From Rhizobium laguerreae (GTDB lineage: Bacteria > Pseudomonadota > Alphaproteobacteria > Rhizobiales > Rhizobiaceae): DNA of 64,000 nucleotides. The stretch covers positions 1 through 64,000 of the forward strand of contig NZ_MRDM01000009.1 in assembly GCF_002008165.1 (NCBI RefSeq), in the 5' to 3' direction. The stretch's first letter is position 1. Every line of letters starts with the position of its first letter. Made by a program: the position numbers and the translations under genes. The notes under the pieces are model-generated. The model was given only the letters and a program-made list of their open reading frames with translations. It ran no database searches and was not told the DNA's origin. This document shows, one piece after another, positions 8,599 through 16,629 of this stretch.

Positions 8599-9780
8599 AT
8601 GTCTGATTCCGAGCTAAATCAGCGGTTCGGCCGCTTTGTCGAAACAGCAGTTGCTGGCGAAACCGTGCGGGCATTCGTACCTCCGCCATTGCCGCCTATG
8701 CCTGCCATTGATGTGCTTTCACTTCTGGAGCGTCTTAGCTTGGCGGAGCGAGCTCTCGGACGGCTAGATGGTATCACGATGCTGCTCCCTCGTCAGGAGC
8801 TCTTTCTTTACATGTATGTCAGGAAGGAAGCTGTTCTTTCCTCGCAGATCGAAGGAACACAGTCAACGCTCTCCGATCTTCTGCGTTTTGAGACGGAAGC
8901 GCAGGCGGGACAACCTATCGATGATATCCGCGAAGTTTCGAACTACGTCGATGCCATGATGTATGGTTTGGAACGACTGGAATCTCTGCCAATGTCCCTA
9001 CGCCTGATCCGTGAAATGCACGCGCGATTGCTGCAAAGTGGGCGCGGCGGTACCAAGAATCCCGGCGAATTCCGGCGCTCGCAGAATTGGATCGGGGGGA
9101 CACGACCTGGCAATGCGCTCTTCGTGCCGCCACCTGTCACGGAGATGGACACCTGCTTGGATGCGCTCGAAGGTTTCATGCATGAAGATCGGTCGCGGCT
9201 GCCTGCACTCATCAAGGCCGGCCTTCTGCACGTCCAGTTCGAAACGATCCATCCATTCCTGGATGGCAACGGTCGTATCGGCCGCTTGCTAGTCACGCTC
9301 TACCTTTGCATGAATGGGGTTCTGCGTAAGCCACTACTGTATCTAAGTCTTTACCTGAAGACCCATCGAACGGAATACTATCGACTGCTCCAGGAGGTCC
9401 GCGAACACGGCAGTTGGGAAGGTTGGCTCGACTTCTTCCTTGCCGGCGTCGCCGACACCGCAAACCAGGCTTTTGACGCCGCCACTCGGATCGTCGAGGT
9501 GTTCAAGGAAGACCGCGAGCGCATCACAACTGACAGCGACCGAGCCGGTTCAGCGCTTCGCATCCATGATCTTTTTCAGCAAAATCCGTTCCTGACGGCA
9601 AATCAGCTTGTTCAAAAGACGGGCCTATCGGCCCCTACCGTCAATGCGGCACTCACCGATCTGGAGCGGTTCGGCATAGTTGAGGAGGTGACCGGCCGCA
9701 AGCGTGGTCGCGTTTTCAGCTATAGACGGTATCTCGCGATCCTTAGTGAAGGCACCGATCCTCTTCCCGCAGCAGTTTGA
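8599..9780 (+). CDS. Fic family protein with C-terminal winged helix
   Basis: A 393-residue class II Fic protein. It has an N-terminal Fic_N domain, the autoinhibitory helix motif SSQIEGT at residues 81-87 (Glu85 blocks ATP binding), and the complete catalytic loop HPFLDGNGRIGR at 218-229. A winged-helix segment follows near 335-375 (LFQQNPFLTANQLVQKTGLS). Fic enzymes transfer AMP or related nucleotides to protein hydroxyls. The DNA-binding tail suggests regulation of its own promoter. A second, unrelated-looking Fic gene lies convergent to it. Confidence 0.9.
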   Translation: MSDSELNQRFGRFVETAVAGETVRAFVPPPLPPMPAIDVLSLLERLSLAERALGRLDGITMLLPRQELFLYMYVRKEAVLSSQIEGTQSTLSDLLRFETEAQAGQPIDDIREVSNYVDAMMYGLERLESLPMSLRLIREMHARLLQSGRGGTKNPGEFRRSQNWIGGTRPGNALFVPPPVTEMDTCLDALEGFMHEDRSRLPALIKAGLLHVQFETIHPFLDGNGRIGRLLVTLYLCMNGVLRKPLLYLSLYLKTHRTEYYRLLQEVREHGSWEGWLDFFLAGVADTANQAFDAATRIVEVFKEDRERITTDSDRAGSALRIHDLFQQNPFLTANQLVQKTGLSAPTVNAALTDLERFGIVEEVTGRKRGRVFSYRRYLAILSEGTDPLPAAV

Positions 9781-9841
9781 AAACCAACCAATTCACCGGT
9801 CTGCGGTTCGAGTCCCATCAAGGCGGTCACTTAGTTGATGT

Positions 9842-10015
9842 CAATGGCTTGTCACAGCTAATCGACCGCTGCTCGACGGATTCGAAGAGGAGCGGGAATG
9901 TTATCGCCAGAGGTTGGCGGAGTACCCGCGGCGGCTTTCCTCCTACCAGTCGCGGCAGGCTGACAACTTTGCCTTTGCTGACGACCCGGCTGAGAAGCGT
10001 GGGAAGTTTGCGTGA
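9842..10015 (+). other. Possible coding relic
   Basis: A short frame reads LLDGFEEERECYRQRLAEYP and continues, protein-like, to the stop at 10013-10015, with no start codon or ribosome site. It may be the 3' end of a lost gene between the two fic genes. I do not recognise it. Confidence 0.25.
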
Positions 10016-10115
10016 GGTGGAGGAGGCCCTGGCGAAATCCGCCTGTGATGACACTGAGGCGCAGAGTATTGCTGCCTGATTCACTTTTGCTGACGCAACG
10101 CCTCGGCCAGCTCGC

Positions 10116-11228
10116 CTATGTTTCGGTTGCGAGATTCAGCCGGTAGCGCGTCGCCTTGCGCTCGCCGGTGCGCAGCAGTGCGCCCTTCTCGACCAGGTCG
10201 GCTAGATCGCGGGTTATAGTCGAGGGCGGAGCGCCTGTGATCGTGGCGTAGTTGCCGGCGCTCAAGCCCCCGGTGAAACCTTCAGGACCCTCGGCGAGCA
10301 TGCGAAGAAGGACCTTCTCCTGTCGCTGGTTCAGCGCGCCACGCAACCTATCCATAAGCCGTGTCTTTTCGATCAGGAAGCGGACCAATTCGTCCGCGGA
10401 ATACTGGGCTTCGAGCGCCCGATCCGCGAACCATGAGAGCCAGTCATCGATAACGAGCGTGGAGCTCGCCGCCTCCAGCATCGCGTAATAGTCCCTGCGG
10501 TGTTTCAGCAGCGATTTCGATAATGCGCTGAAAGTCGGAGTCGAGATCGCTCGTGCAAGTGCGCTTTCGGCGATCGCACGGCCGATACGGCCGTTGCCGT
10601 CCTCGAAAGGGTGGATGCTCTCGAACCACAGATGCGCGATGCCGGCGCGGGTGACGGCAGCAAGCGGGTGCGCCCCTTCCGGAGAGGTGTGTTCAAGCCA
10701 TTCGAGAAGCCGGCTCATCTCGACTGCCAAGCGCTCGGATGGAGGTGCTTCGAAGTGTATGCGCTGGCGGCCGAAAGCGCCGGAGACGATCTGCATCGGT
10801 TCGTCATGACGGCGATAGCTGCCGATGTCGGCGATGTCCCGGCGGCCATTCATCACCATCCGGTGCCATTCGAACAGCCGCTCCTCGGTGATGGGGTAAA
10901 GTGGGTGGCGGTAGAGGTCTGCCATCATCTCTGCAATGCCTGCCTCTGCCGGACTGCTGCGGAGAGGTGCCGCAGACAGTCCGAGTTGCCGCCGAAGGGA
11001 CGATTGAACGCTGTCACGGTCGAGGACTTCCCCCTCGATGGCTGATGTGCTCAAAGCATCGGAGCTGAGAAGCTCGATCACGACGTCCTCGCGATCGTTC
11101 TTCCCGAGATGGCGCATGGTGCCGACCGCGATAGCTGCATTCTCCATGGATGCCAGCTCCCTCTCCCGCAGAAGCTCAGGGTTCCACTCGAACTTCGGCC
11201 ACCCCGCCAATTCCCAATTCCACGCCAT
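10116..11228 (-). CDS. Fic family protein (DUF4172-type N terminus)
   Basis: A 370-residue Fic protein starting MAWNWELAGWPKFEWN, the usual opening of the DUF4172-Fic group. The inhibitory motif STSAIEGE lies at residues 60-67 and the catalytic loop HPFEDGNGRIGR at 206-217, both intact. A C-terminal winged helix (about 300-360, ending ERKATRYRLN) is present. ATG 11228 is chosen over the more distal 11258 because GGAG lies eight bases upstream and family members start with this sequence. The start codon abuts a perfect inverted repeat. Confidence 0.9.
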   Translation of the reverse strand: MAWNWELAGWPKFEWNPELLRERELASMENAAIAVGTMRHLGKNDREDVVIELLSSDALSTSAIEGEVLDRDSVQSSLRRQLGLSAAPLRSSPAEAGIAEMMADLYRHPLYPITEERLFEWHRMVMNGRRDIADIGSYRRHDEPMQIVSGAFGRQRIHFEAPPSERLAVEMSRLLEWLEHTSPEGAHPLAAVTRAGIAHLWFESIHPFEDGNGRIGRAIAESALARAISTPTFSALSKSLLKHRRDYYAMLEAASSTLVIDDWLSWFADRALEAQYSADELVRFLIEKTRLMDRLRGALNQRQEKVLLRMLAEGPEGFTGGLSAGNYATITGAPPSTITRDLADLVEKGALLRTGERKATRYRLNLATET

Positions 11229-11283
11229 GGGCGATAAACTCCATATTATCGCCCACAATGCCGCAATAATCTGAGCGATAAAA
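11229..11283 (-). promoter_or_regulatory. 9-bp perfect inverted repeat directly upstream of fic start
   Basis: GGGCGATAA (11229-11237) and TTATCGCCC (11246-11254) are exact reverse complements with an 8-base spacer. The repeat touches the fic start codon and covers its ribosome-binding site. A third half site, GCGATAA, lies at 11275-11281. This geometry could serve as an operator or as an mRNA hairpin hiding the ribosome site. Confidence 0.6.
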
Positions 11284-11365
11284 GCAATTTTTTTCGCTCA
11301 TCACGCCGAGGGCTGTTAATCGGCGTCCAAAATTGGCTTTGACGCAGTTTTGGTGGTGATGGATT

Positions 11366-11549
11366 TTATCCCGCGCCTATGACGCGGGCCTTGAGGAGGT
11401 CAATCTTTCCGCGGCCATACATCTGGCGTTTCGCCAATTTGAGCTTGGTGATCTGCCCTTCGGTCTGGCCATTCGACCATGGCGACGTGATCGCGGCGCT
11501 GACGGCTGCACGGTCCTTGACGACGCCGTTCACGAAGGACGCGACCAAG
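11366..11549 (-). mobile_element. ISL3-family transposase, 3' fragment
   Basis: The minus strand encodes the last 60 residues of an ISL3-type transposase, including SPWSNGQTEGQITKLKLAKR and MYGRGKIDLLKARVIGAG. This C-terminal signature is common in rhizobial ISL3 elements. The rest of the gene is missing. The break at about 11550 coincides with the truncation of the adjacent Lrp gene, so the insertion probably removed its 5' half. Confidence 0.75.
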
Positions 11550-11553
11550 CCTG

Positions 11554-11802
11554 TTCGACAACGCGATGGTGCGCATCCGGCCGCTCCCCGGCAAACTGCA
11601 CCTCGTCGAACGGCTCATTCAGGAGCGTCCGGAATTTGTCGAATGCGACAAGATCACCGGCGATGATCCATTCCTTGCTCGTCTGGTAGTCCATACGATC
11701 GAGCAGATGGACGACGTCCTCGAAGCGCTCTCAGAACACGCCGTCACCAGCACGGCCGTCATCAAGGGAACGTCCGTCAAACGACGCTTGCCGCCCCTGT
11801 AG
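11554..11802 (+). pseudogene. Lrp/AsnC-type regulator, C-terminal half
   Basis: About 80 residues (MVRIRPLPGKLHLVERLIQE to the stop at 11802) match the RAM/ligand-sensing domain of Lrp/AsnC regulators, with the typical PEFVECDKITGDDPFLARLV segment. The N-terminal helix-turn-helix half is absent, replaced by the ISL3 fragment, so it cannot bind DNA as a normal Lrp protein. Confidence 0.75.
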
Positions 11803-11853
11803 CAAAAATCAGGATTTTTGCGAAAGCCGGGCAGACGGCATTTCGCCCGGCTT
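11802..11853 (+). terminator. Two adjacent hairpins after the lrp remnant
   Basis: GCAAAAATC / GATTTTTGC (11802-11810 and 11813-11821) is a perfect 9-bp inverted repeat beginning at the stop codon. AAGCCGGGC / GCCCGGCTT (11824-11832 and 11845-11853) is a second perfect 9-bp stem. They lie between convergent genes and probably terminate transcription, although no long T run follows. Confidence 0.5.
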
Positions 11854-11889
11854 CGGGGCCTTGGGACCCGCACGGGAGTATCATTCGAT

Positions 11890-12855
11890 TCAGCCGCGAA
11901 GCCTTCTGTGGGTATCGCGGCCGGTCTGAGCGGCCTGAAGCGGAAGCCTAGTCTTACTTTTGTTCAGATAGTTCCTTGGCGTGCAGCCCATCACGCGCTT
12001 GAACGCGCTGGTGAAGGCACTCTCGGATGCATAGCCGAGCGCGGGTGCGATCGCCGAAACCGATCGTCCAACCTCCAGTTCCTCGCCGGCCAGAAGCATC
12101 CTCCAGCGGGTCAGGTATTCCAAAGGTGTTTCACCGGCCGCTTCCCTGAACCGCTGCGCGAAGACCGATCGCGACATTCCGGCCTCTGCAGCAAGTTCCT
12201 GCAAGGTCCAGCGCTCCGCAGGATTGGCATGCATTGCCGATATCGCCGCGCACAGACGGGTGTCAGTTAGTGCTGCAAACCAGCCGGGCTCATGAACACC
12301 TTCCAGCAGATGGAGGCGCAGCGCTTGAACCAGCATCATGTGGGCCAGCTGTTGCGCAATCAACGCGCCGCCAGGCTGACCATCGCGAAGTTCCTCACGC
12401 ATCCTCGCCACTGACCAGCGCAATGCCGCCTGATCCACATCCTTTCGAATATGCACAATCGGTGGCATCATCTTCAGAAGCATGCCTGCGTGCCGTCCCG
12501 CCACGGTAAAGCGACTCCCCACGAGGAGCAGGTCACGGCCATCATTCAGCGTGACGGTGCCACCTGGCAGGGCGGGAGGGAACACGGCCTTCGAATCCAT
12601 CGGCGAGAGCGTCAAATCGCTGGCAAGGCGAAACGGACGTCCACTTGGGAGGACGAAGCAATCTCCAGCTTCAAGCCTGACCCGCTCACCGATCCCGTCC
12701 ACCGCCAGCCAACATCCGCCAGCCTCGACAGCGTAGCATTTGATCACGTCGTCCTTGAGCGAAAAATGAAGCGACCACTCGCCGCCGGCCCTGAAACCGG
12801 ACGACACATAGCTGCGCGTTCTGAGTAGCGACAAGACTTCAGAAAGTGGATCCAT
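11890..12855 (-). CDS. AraC family regulator with N-terminal cupin
   Basis: A 321-residue protein with an N-terminal cupin-type sensory domain (WLAVDGIGERVRLEAGDCFVLPSGRP, about residues 48-75). A C-terminal AraC double helix-turn-helix lies at about 200-300 (WTLQELAAEAGMSRSVFAQRF and ALGYASESAFTSAFKRVMGC). It is divergent from the DUF6152-DUF6644-SDR genes across about 115 bases and is their most likely regulator. Regulators of this cupin type often control oxidoreductase genes. Confidence 0.85.
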   Translation of the reverse strand: MDPLSEVLSLLRTRSYVSSGFRAGGEWSLHFSLKDDVIKCYAVEAGGCWLAVDGIGERVRLEAGDCFVLPSGRPFRLASDLTLSPMDSKAVFPPALPGGTVTLNDGRDLLLVGSRFTVAGRHAGMLLKMMPPIVHIRKDVDQAALRWSVARMREELRDGQPGGALIAQQLAHMMLVQALRLHLLEGVHEPGWFAALTDTRLCAAISAMHANPAERWTLQELAAEAGMSRSVFAQRFREAAGETPLEYLTRWRMLLAGEELEVGRSVSAIAPALGYASESAFTSAFKRVMGCTPRNYLNKSKTRLPLQAAQTGRDTHRRLRG

Positions 12856-12971
12856 ACGAATTCCGGACGATCGCGACGATATCGCGGACGGTAGGGCATG
12901 GATCGTGCTGCATCAAGCCTCTACGTTTGCATCGACTAGGACAGAAACATCTGTTGCCGATGGAGCGTAAT

Positions 12972-13439
12972 ATGTTTCCTATGACTCATTTGAGGCATAC
13001 TGCAGCCGTCGTCCTTGCCAGCGGACTAGCAGGCAGCGCGCTCGCGCATCATGGGATTACCGGCCGCTACGATGCCTCCAGGCCAATACTCATTTCCGGC
13101 ATCGTCACGGCAACGACCTTCTCGCCGCCGCACCCCGTTCTTTCCGTCCGTGTCGAGCAAGCAAAGGTCGCTGACGGGCAACTCGGCCGTCCGGACGAGT
13201 ATTTTGGACCGGTATCAGCTCGTCCCGAGGACCTCGGACAGGTCCGTGAGGTCGAACTTTCTCCGGTCCGCATGTTTTACGACCTCGAAGCTAAGGTAAA
13301 GCCCGGTGATCGCGTCACACTGGTTGCGCTTCGCAACTGCCTGCCCCCGCATCAGTTGCGCAGCACCTGGATACGGCTGAGGGACGGGGAGATGCTATCC
13401 TACTCCAGAGACTGGGCGCCGGGAGTGGACGGATGCTAG
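12972..13439 (+). CDS. DUF6152-like exported protein
   Basis: A 155-residue protein with a signal peptide (MTHLRHTAAVVLASGLAGSALA) followed by HHGITGRYDASRPILISGIVT, typical of the small periplasmic DUF6152 family whose function is unknown. Start ATG 12972 is supported by GGAG six bases upstream; alternative ATGs at 12960 and 12846 lack this. It overlaps the following membrane-protein gene (13433). Confidence 0.7.
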   Translation: MFPMTHLRHTAAVVLASGLAGSALAHHGITGRYDASRPILISGIVTATTFSPPHPVLSVRVEQAKVADGQLGRPDEYFGPVSARPEDLGQVREVELSPVRMFYDLEAKVKPGDRVTLVALRNCLPPHQLRSTWIRLRDGEMLSYSRDWAPGVDGC

Positions 13440-13903
13440 CCTTGATGTTTCAAGAGATCGAGAACCTTGGCGTTGTTCGGCTGATCGTTGCGGTGCCGTG
13501 GGTCTATCCTGTGGTTTCGGCCTTGCACATCATCGGCATAGGGACCCTGCTGGGCTCGATCGTCGCGGTCGACCTGCGGCTGTTGCGGATTCTTTGCCCG
13601 CAATTCGATGCGGCCTTGCCGGCGCTGGTGAGGATGGCGCTCTGCGGCTTTGCTTTGGCAGCGACGACCGGGCTGTTGCTGCTATCGGTGCGGATTGCGA
13701 ACTACGCGGAAAATCCGGTTTTCCTCATCAAGATGATGATCATTGCGGCAGCCGGCGGCAACGCGCTGCTTCTGCGGCAGGCGGGGCTGGGCGTTAATCT
13801 CGCGGTCCTGGTTGGAAGGCGAGCCGCGCGCTTCTCAGGTGCCGTATCGCTGTGTTTCTGGGTCAGCGCCGTCTTCGCCGGCCGCTGGATTGCCTTCAGT
13901 TAA
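13433..13903 (+). CDS. Small integral membrane protein (DUF6644-like)
   Basis: A 156-residue protein with four hydrophobic segments (about residues 17-42, 62-85, 95-113, 130-152). The first includes VVSALHIIGIGTLLGSIVAVDLRLL. A conserved His sits in the first segment, as in DUF6644-type proteins that may bind haem. The start overlaps the DUF6152 stop by seven bases and the gene ends 12 bases before the SDR start, so all three form one operon. Confidence 0.65.
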   Translation: MLALMFQEIENLGVVRLIVAVPWVYPVVSALHIIGIGTLLGSIVAVDLRLLRILCPQFDAALPALVRMALCGFALAATTGLLLLSVRIANYAENPVFLIKMMIIAAAGGNALLLRQAGLGVNLAVLVGRRAARFSGAVSLCFWVSAVFAGRWIAFS

Positions 13904-13915
13904 AGGAAGATTGCT

Positions 13916-14821
13916 ATGCGTATCTTGGTGACCGGCGCAGCAGGTTTTGTCGGCTCGGCTGTGGTGAAGGATCTGGTCGATGCCGGACATCGGGTAATCG
14001 GACTAGTCCGGTCCGCCGCCGCGGCCGGAATGCTGGCGACCCTCGGGGCGGAAGCCTATGCGGCCGATCTGCGCGAGCGAGACAGCCTGCGGGCGGCGCT
14101 GGCTCGGGCTGACGGCGTTATACATACCGCCTTCAATCACGACTTTTCGCAGTTCCGCGCGAACTGCGAAGCCGATCGCGATGTCATCGAATTTCTCGGT
14201 GGAGAACTTACCGGCTCGGATAGGCCACTCATCGTCACGTCGGCAATCGGCGTCTTGCCCAAGCACGGGCTCGTTACGGAAGCCACGGACGCTGTTCCTC
14301 TGTCCGACGCAGCCGCCAATCCGCGCGCTGCTTCGGAAATTGCCGCCGATGCGGTGGCCGAGCTGGGGGTGCCGGTCTCGATCGTCCGTCTGCCGCCGAG
14401 TGTTCATGGCGAAGGGGATCGTGCGTTCGTGCCAACTCTCATCGATATCGCACGGGCAAAGGGATTTTCGGCCTATGTCGGCAACGGCGAGAACCGGTGG
14501 CCCGCCGTCCATCGCTGCGACGCGGCCCGGCTCTATCGATTGGCGGCCGAGAGGGCGTCGACCCATGCGCGCTTCCACGCAGTTGCCGAGCAAGGCATTC
14601 CCTTGCGGAATATCGCGACCGCAATCGGCACCGGTCTGGACCTTCCGGTCGCACCGATCGACGCAGAAGCCGCGCTTAACCATTTCGGCTGGTTCAATCA
14701 CTTCGCGGCGATGGACATCCGTGCATCCAGTGCCGAAACGCGCCGCAATCTGGGCTGGTCGCCAGGCGGCTCCACGCTTTTGGAAGATCTCGCTGCAGGG
14801 GTTTATTTTGGCGGGAGTTAG
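13916..14821 (+). CDS. NAD(P)-dependent epimerase/SDR family oxidoreductase
   Basis: A 301-residue extended-type short-chain dehydrogenase. It has the dinucleotide motif TGAAGFVG at residues 6-13, DLRERDSLRAALARADGVIHTAF (substrate cleft start), and VTSAIGVLP (active-site Ser region). The usual YxxxK is not obvious; NPRAASEIAADAV occupies that position, so catalysis may differ. It is the last gene of the operon with DUF6152 and DUF6644. Confidence 0.8.
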   Translation: MRILVTGAAGFVGSAVVKDLVDAGHRVIGLVRSAAAAGMLATLGAEAYAADLRERDSLRAALARADGVIHTAFNHDFSQFRANCEADRDVIEFLGGELTGSDRPLIVTSAIGVLPKHGLVTEATDAVPLSDAAANPRAASEIAADAVAELGVPVSIVRLPPSVHGEGDRAFVPTLIDIARAKGFSAYVGNGENRWPAVHRCDAARLYRLAAERASTHARFHAVAEQGIPLRNIATAIGTGLDLPVAPIDAEAALNHFGWFNHFAAMDIRASSAETRRNLGWSPGGSTLLEDLAAGVYFGGS

Positions 14822-14979
14822 CCCGCGCCGATCGGTGCTGCCAAATCTGATAGCGCCGACGGGAGGATTCAATCGGTTGTCCTACGGGCTCTTATCCCAA
14901 CACGTCACCTGCTCAGAGGAAAGAACCGTCCGAGCAATGCAGATTCTGCCGCAACAACTTCCAATCGAGAGGAGCAACA

Positions 14980-15621
14980 ATGTGCAATGATCCTGACGTC
15001 GCGCCGGAGATCCCGGACAACCAACTCCTCGTATCACGGCGAGATGCGATGATCGCAAGCGTCGCGGTTGTCGCCGCCAGCCATTTCGCAGACTCCGCTC
15101 GCGCTCAAAGCGGGCCTCGCCAAGCTGCTTTGCCCGTCTCTGCGGATCAGGCGCTCATAATTCGCACGTCGGTTAACGGCCAAACGGTGGAGCTTACGGT
15201 TGATGCGAGGACCTCCCTTCTCGACTTGCTTCGCGAACGGCTTGCGCTGACGGGGGCAAAGAAGGGCTGCGACCACGGGCAGTGCGGTGCGTGCACTGTT
15301 CACATAGACGGCCGCCGTGTCGCCTCCTGCTTGACGCTGGCAGCCAAAGTCGATGGCCGGGAAGTGCTCACAATCGAGGGCCTTGCCGAAGGCGACACGC
15401 TACACCCGATGCAGCAGGCGTTCATCGATCACGATGCGCTTCAATGCGGCTACTGCACGCCTGGTCAGATCATGGCTGCGGTGGCGTGCGTCGCCGAGGG
15501 CAACGCTACGTCACGCGAACGAATCCGTGAATATATGAGCGGCAACATTTGTCGCTGCGGCGCCTATGTCGGCATCGTCGCTGCCATTGAAGATGCTGCT
15601 GCCAAGATGGGAAGGGGCTGA
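14980..15621 (+). CDS. paoA: Aldehyde oxidoreductase iron-sulfur subunit with Tat signal (PaoA-like)
   Basis: A 213-residue [2Fe-2S] subunit of a xanthine-oxidase-family molybdoenzyme. The twin-arginine motif SRRDAMIAS (Arg20-Arg21) precedes a hydrophobic stretch, so the assembled complex is exported to the periplasm. The plant-type cluster (GCDHGQCGACTVHIDG plus ASC) and the second cluster (CGYCTPGQ...NICRCGAY) are complete. The next two genes follow with spacings of 3 and -4 bases and encode the FAD and molybdenum subunits. This matches the paoABC type that oxidises aldehydes in the periplasm. Confidence 0.9.
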   Translation: MCNDPDVAPEIPDNQLLVSRRDAMIASVAVVAASHFADSARAQSGPRQAALPVSADQALIIRTSVNGQTVELTVDARTSLLDLLRERLALTGAKKGCDHGQCGACTVHIDGRRVASCLTLAAKVDGREVLTIEGLAEGDTLHPMQQAFIDHDALQCGYCTPGQIMAAVACVAEGNATSRERIREYMSGNICRCGAYVGIVAAIEDAAAKMGRG

Positions 15622-15624
15622 AAA

Positions 15625-16629
15625 ATGCGCCCATTCACCTACATCCGTCCGGCAACACCTCAAGAAGCAGTCGGTGCTTTCGCCGAAGCCGGCGAAGGTG
15701 CACGCTTCATTGCCGGCGGCACCACGCTTTACGATCTTATGAAGCTTATGATCGAGCGGCCGAACTATCTGATCGACGTGACCGCTGTCCAGGGGCTGGA
15801 CCGGATCGAAACGGTCGGCGATAGGCTTCGCTTTGGGGCGAACGCAGCGATGAGCGCCGTTGCAGAGGATCCCGTCGTCGGGCGCGACTATCCGGTTCTG
15901 TCGGAGGCTCTGGCGAAGGCGGCCTCCCAGCAGCTTCGCAATATGGCGACCGTCGGCGGCAATCTCCTCCAGCGTACGCGCTGCATGTACTTCCGCAACG
16001 GTGGGGGTGGGATTTATCCCTGCAACAAGCGCGAAGCGGGCAGTGGCTGTGCAGCTATCGGAGGGCTCGATCGCGGCCAAGCGGTTCTCGGAACCAGCCA
16101 GGCCTGCACCGCCGTCTCGCCGGGGGACTGGCCGGTGGCCCTTGTCGCGATGGATGCCTCCATCGAGCTTTTGGGACCGGCTGGTTCACGTTCGCTGCCC
16201 GTCGGCGATCTCTATCGATTGCCGGGCGATACCCCGCATCTTGAATTTACCCTCGGGCCCGGCGAGATGATAACTGCAATCACGGTGCCGAAGACGCCGG
16301 CCGGCCGCCTGTCGACCTACCATAAGATCAGGGATCGGGAATCCTACGCCTTCGCGCTCACTTCAGCTGCGGTAGCGCTGGAGATGAGCGGTGATCGGGT
16401 GGAGGGGGCGCGGATCGCGCTTGGCGGCGTGGCAACGCGGCCGTGGCGCACATCCGAGGCCGAAGAGGTTCTGATCGGCCATCGGCTCACGCCGGAACTC
16501 GCGCTCGCTGCCGGCCAAGCCGCCTTCCGTGATGCGCGACCCGGGCGGCATAACAGCTTCAAGACAGAGCTCGGCGCCCGCACCATTGCTGATGCCCTTA
16601 TCATTGCCGCCGGAAGAGGTCGCACATGA
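15625..16629 (+). CDS. paoB: Aldehyde oxidoreductase FAD subunit (PaoB-like)
   Basis: A 334-residue FAD subunit. The FAD-binding segments are FIAGGTTLYDLMKL (residues 28-41) and ATVGGNLLQRTRC (108-120). Cys120, Cys133, Cys142 and Cys161 lie in an insertion reading RTRCMYF..YPCNKREAGSGC. This insertion is the [4Fe-4S]-binding feature that distinguishes PaoB-type subunits from ordinary xanthine dehydrogenase FAD subunits. The gene overlaps the molybdenum subunit by four bases. Confidence 0.9.
   Translation: MRPFTYIRPATPQEAVGAFAEAGEGARFIAGGTTLYDLMKLMIERPNYLIDVTAVQGLDRIETVGDRLRFGANAAMSAVAEDPVVGRDYPVLSEALAKAASQQLRNMATVGGNLLQRTRCMYFRNGGGGIYPCNKREAGSGCAAIGGLDRGQAVLGTSQACTAVSPGDWPVALVAMDASIELLGPAGSRSLPVGDLYRLPGDTPHLEFTLGPGEMITAITVPKTPAGRLSTYHKIRDRESYAFALTSAAVALEMSGDRVEGARIALGGVATRPWRTSEAEEVLIGHRLTPELALAAGQAAFRDARPGRHNSFKTELGARTIADALIIAAGRGRT

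Noticed and set aside
9777..10079. 100-codon plus-strand frame after the first fic gene
   Set aside because: It begins inside the fic stop and looks random; another frame in the same place is more protein-like.
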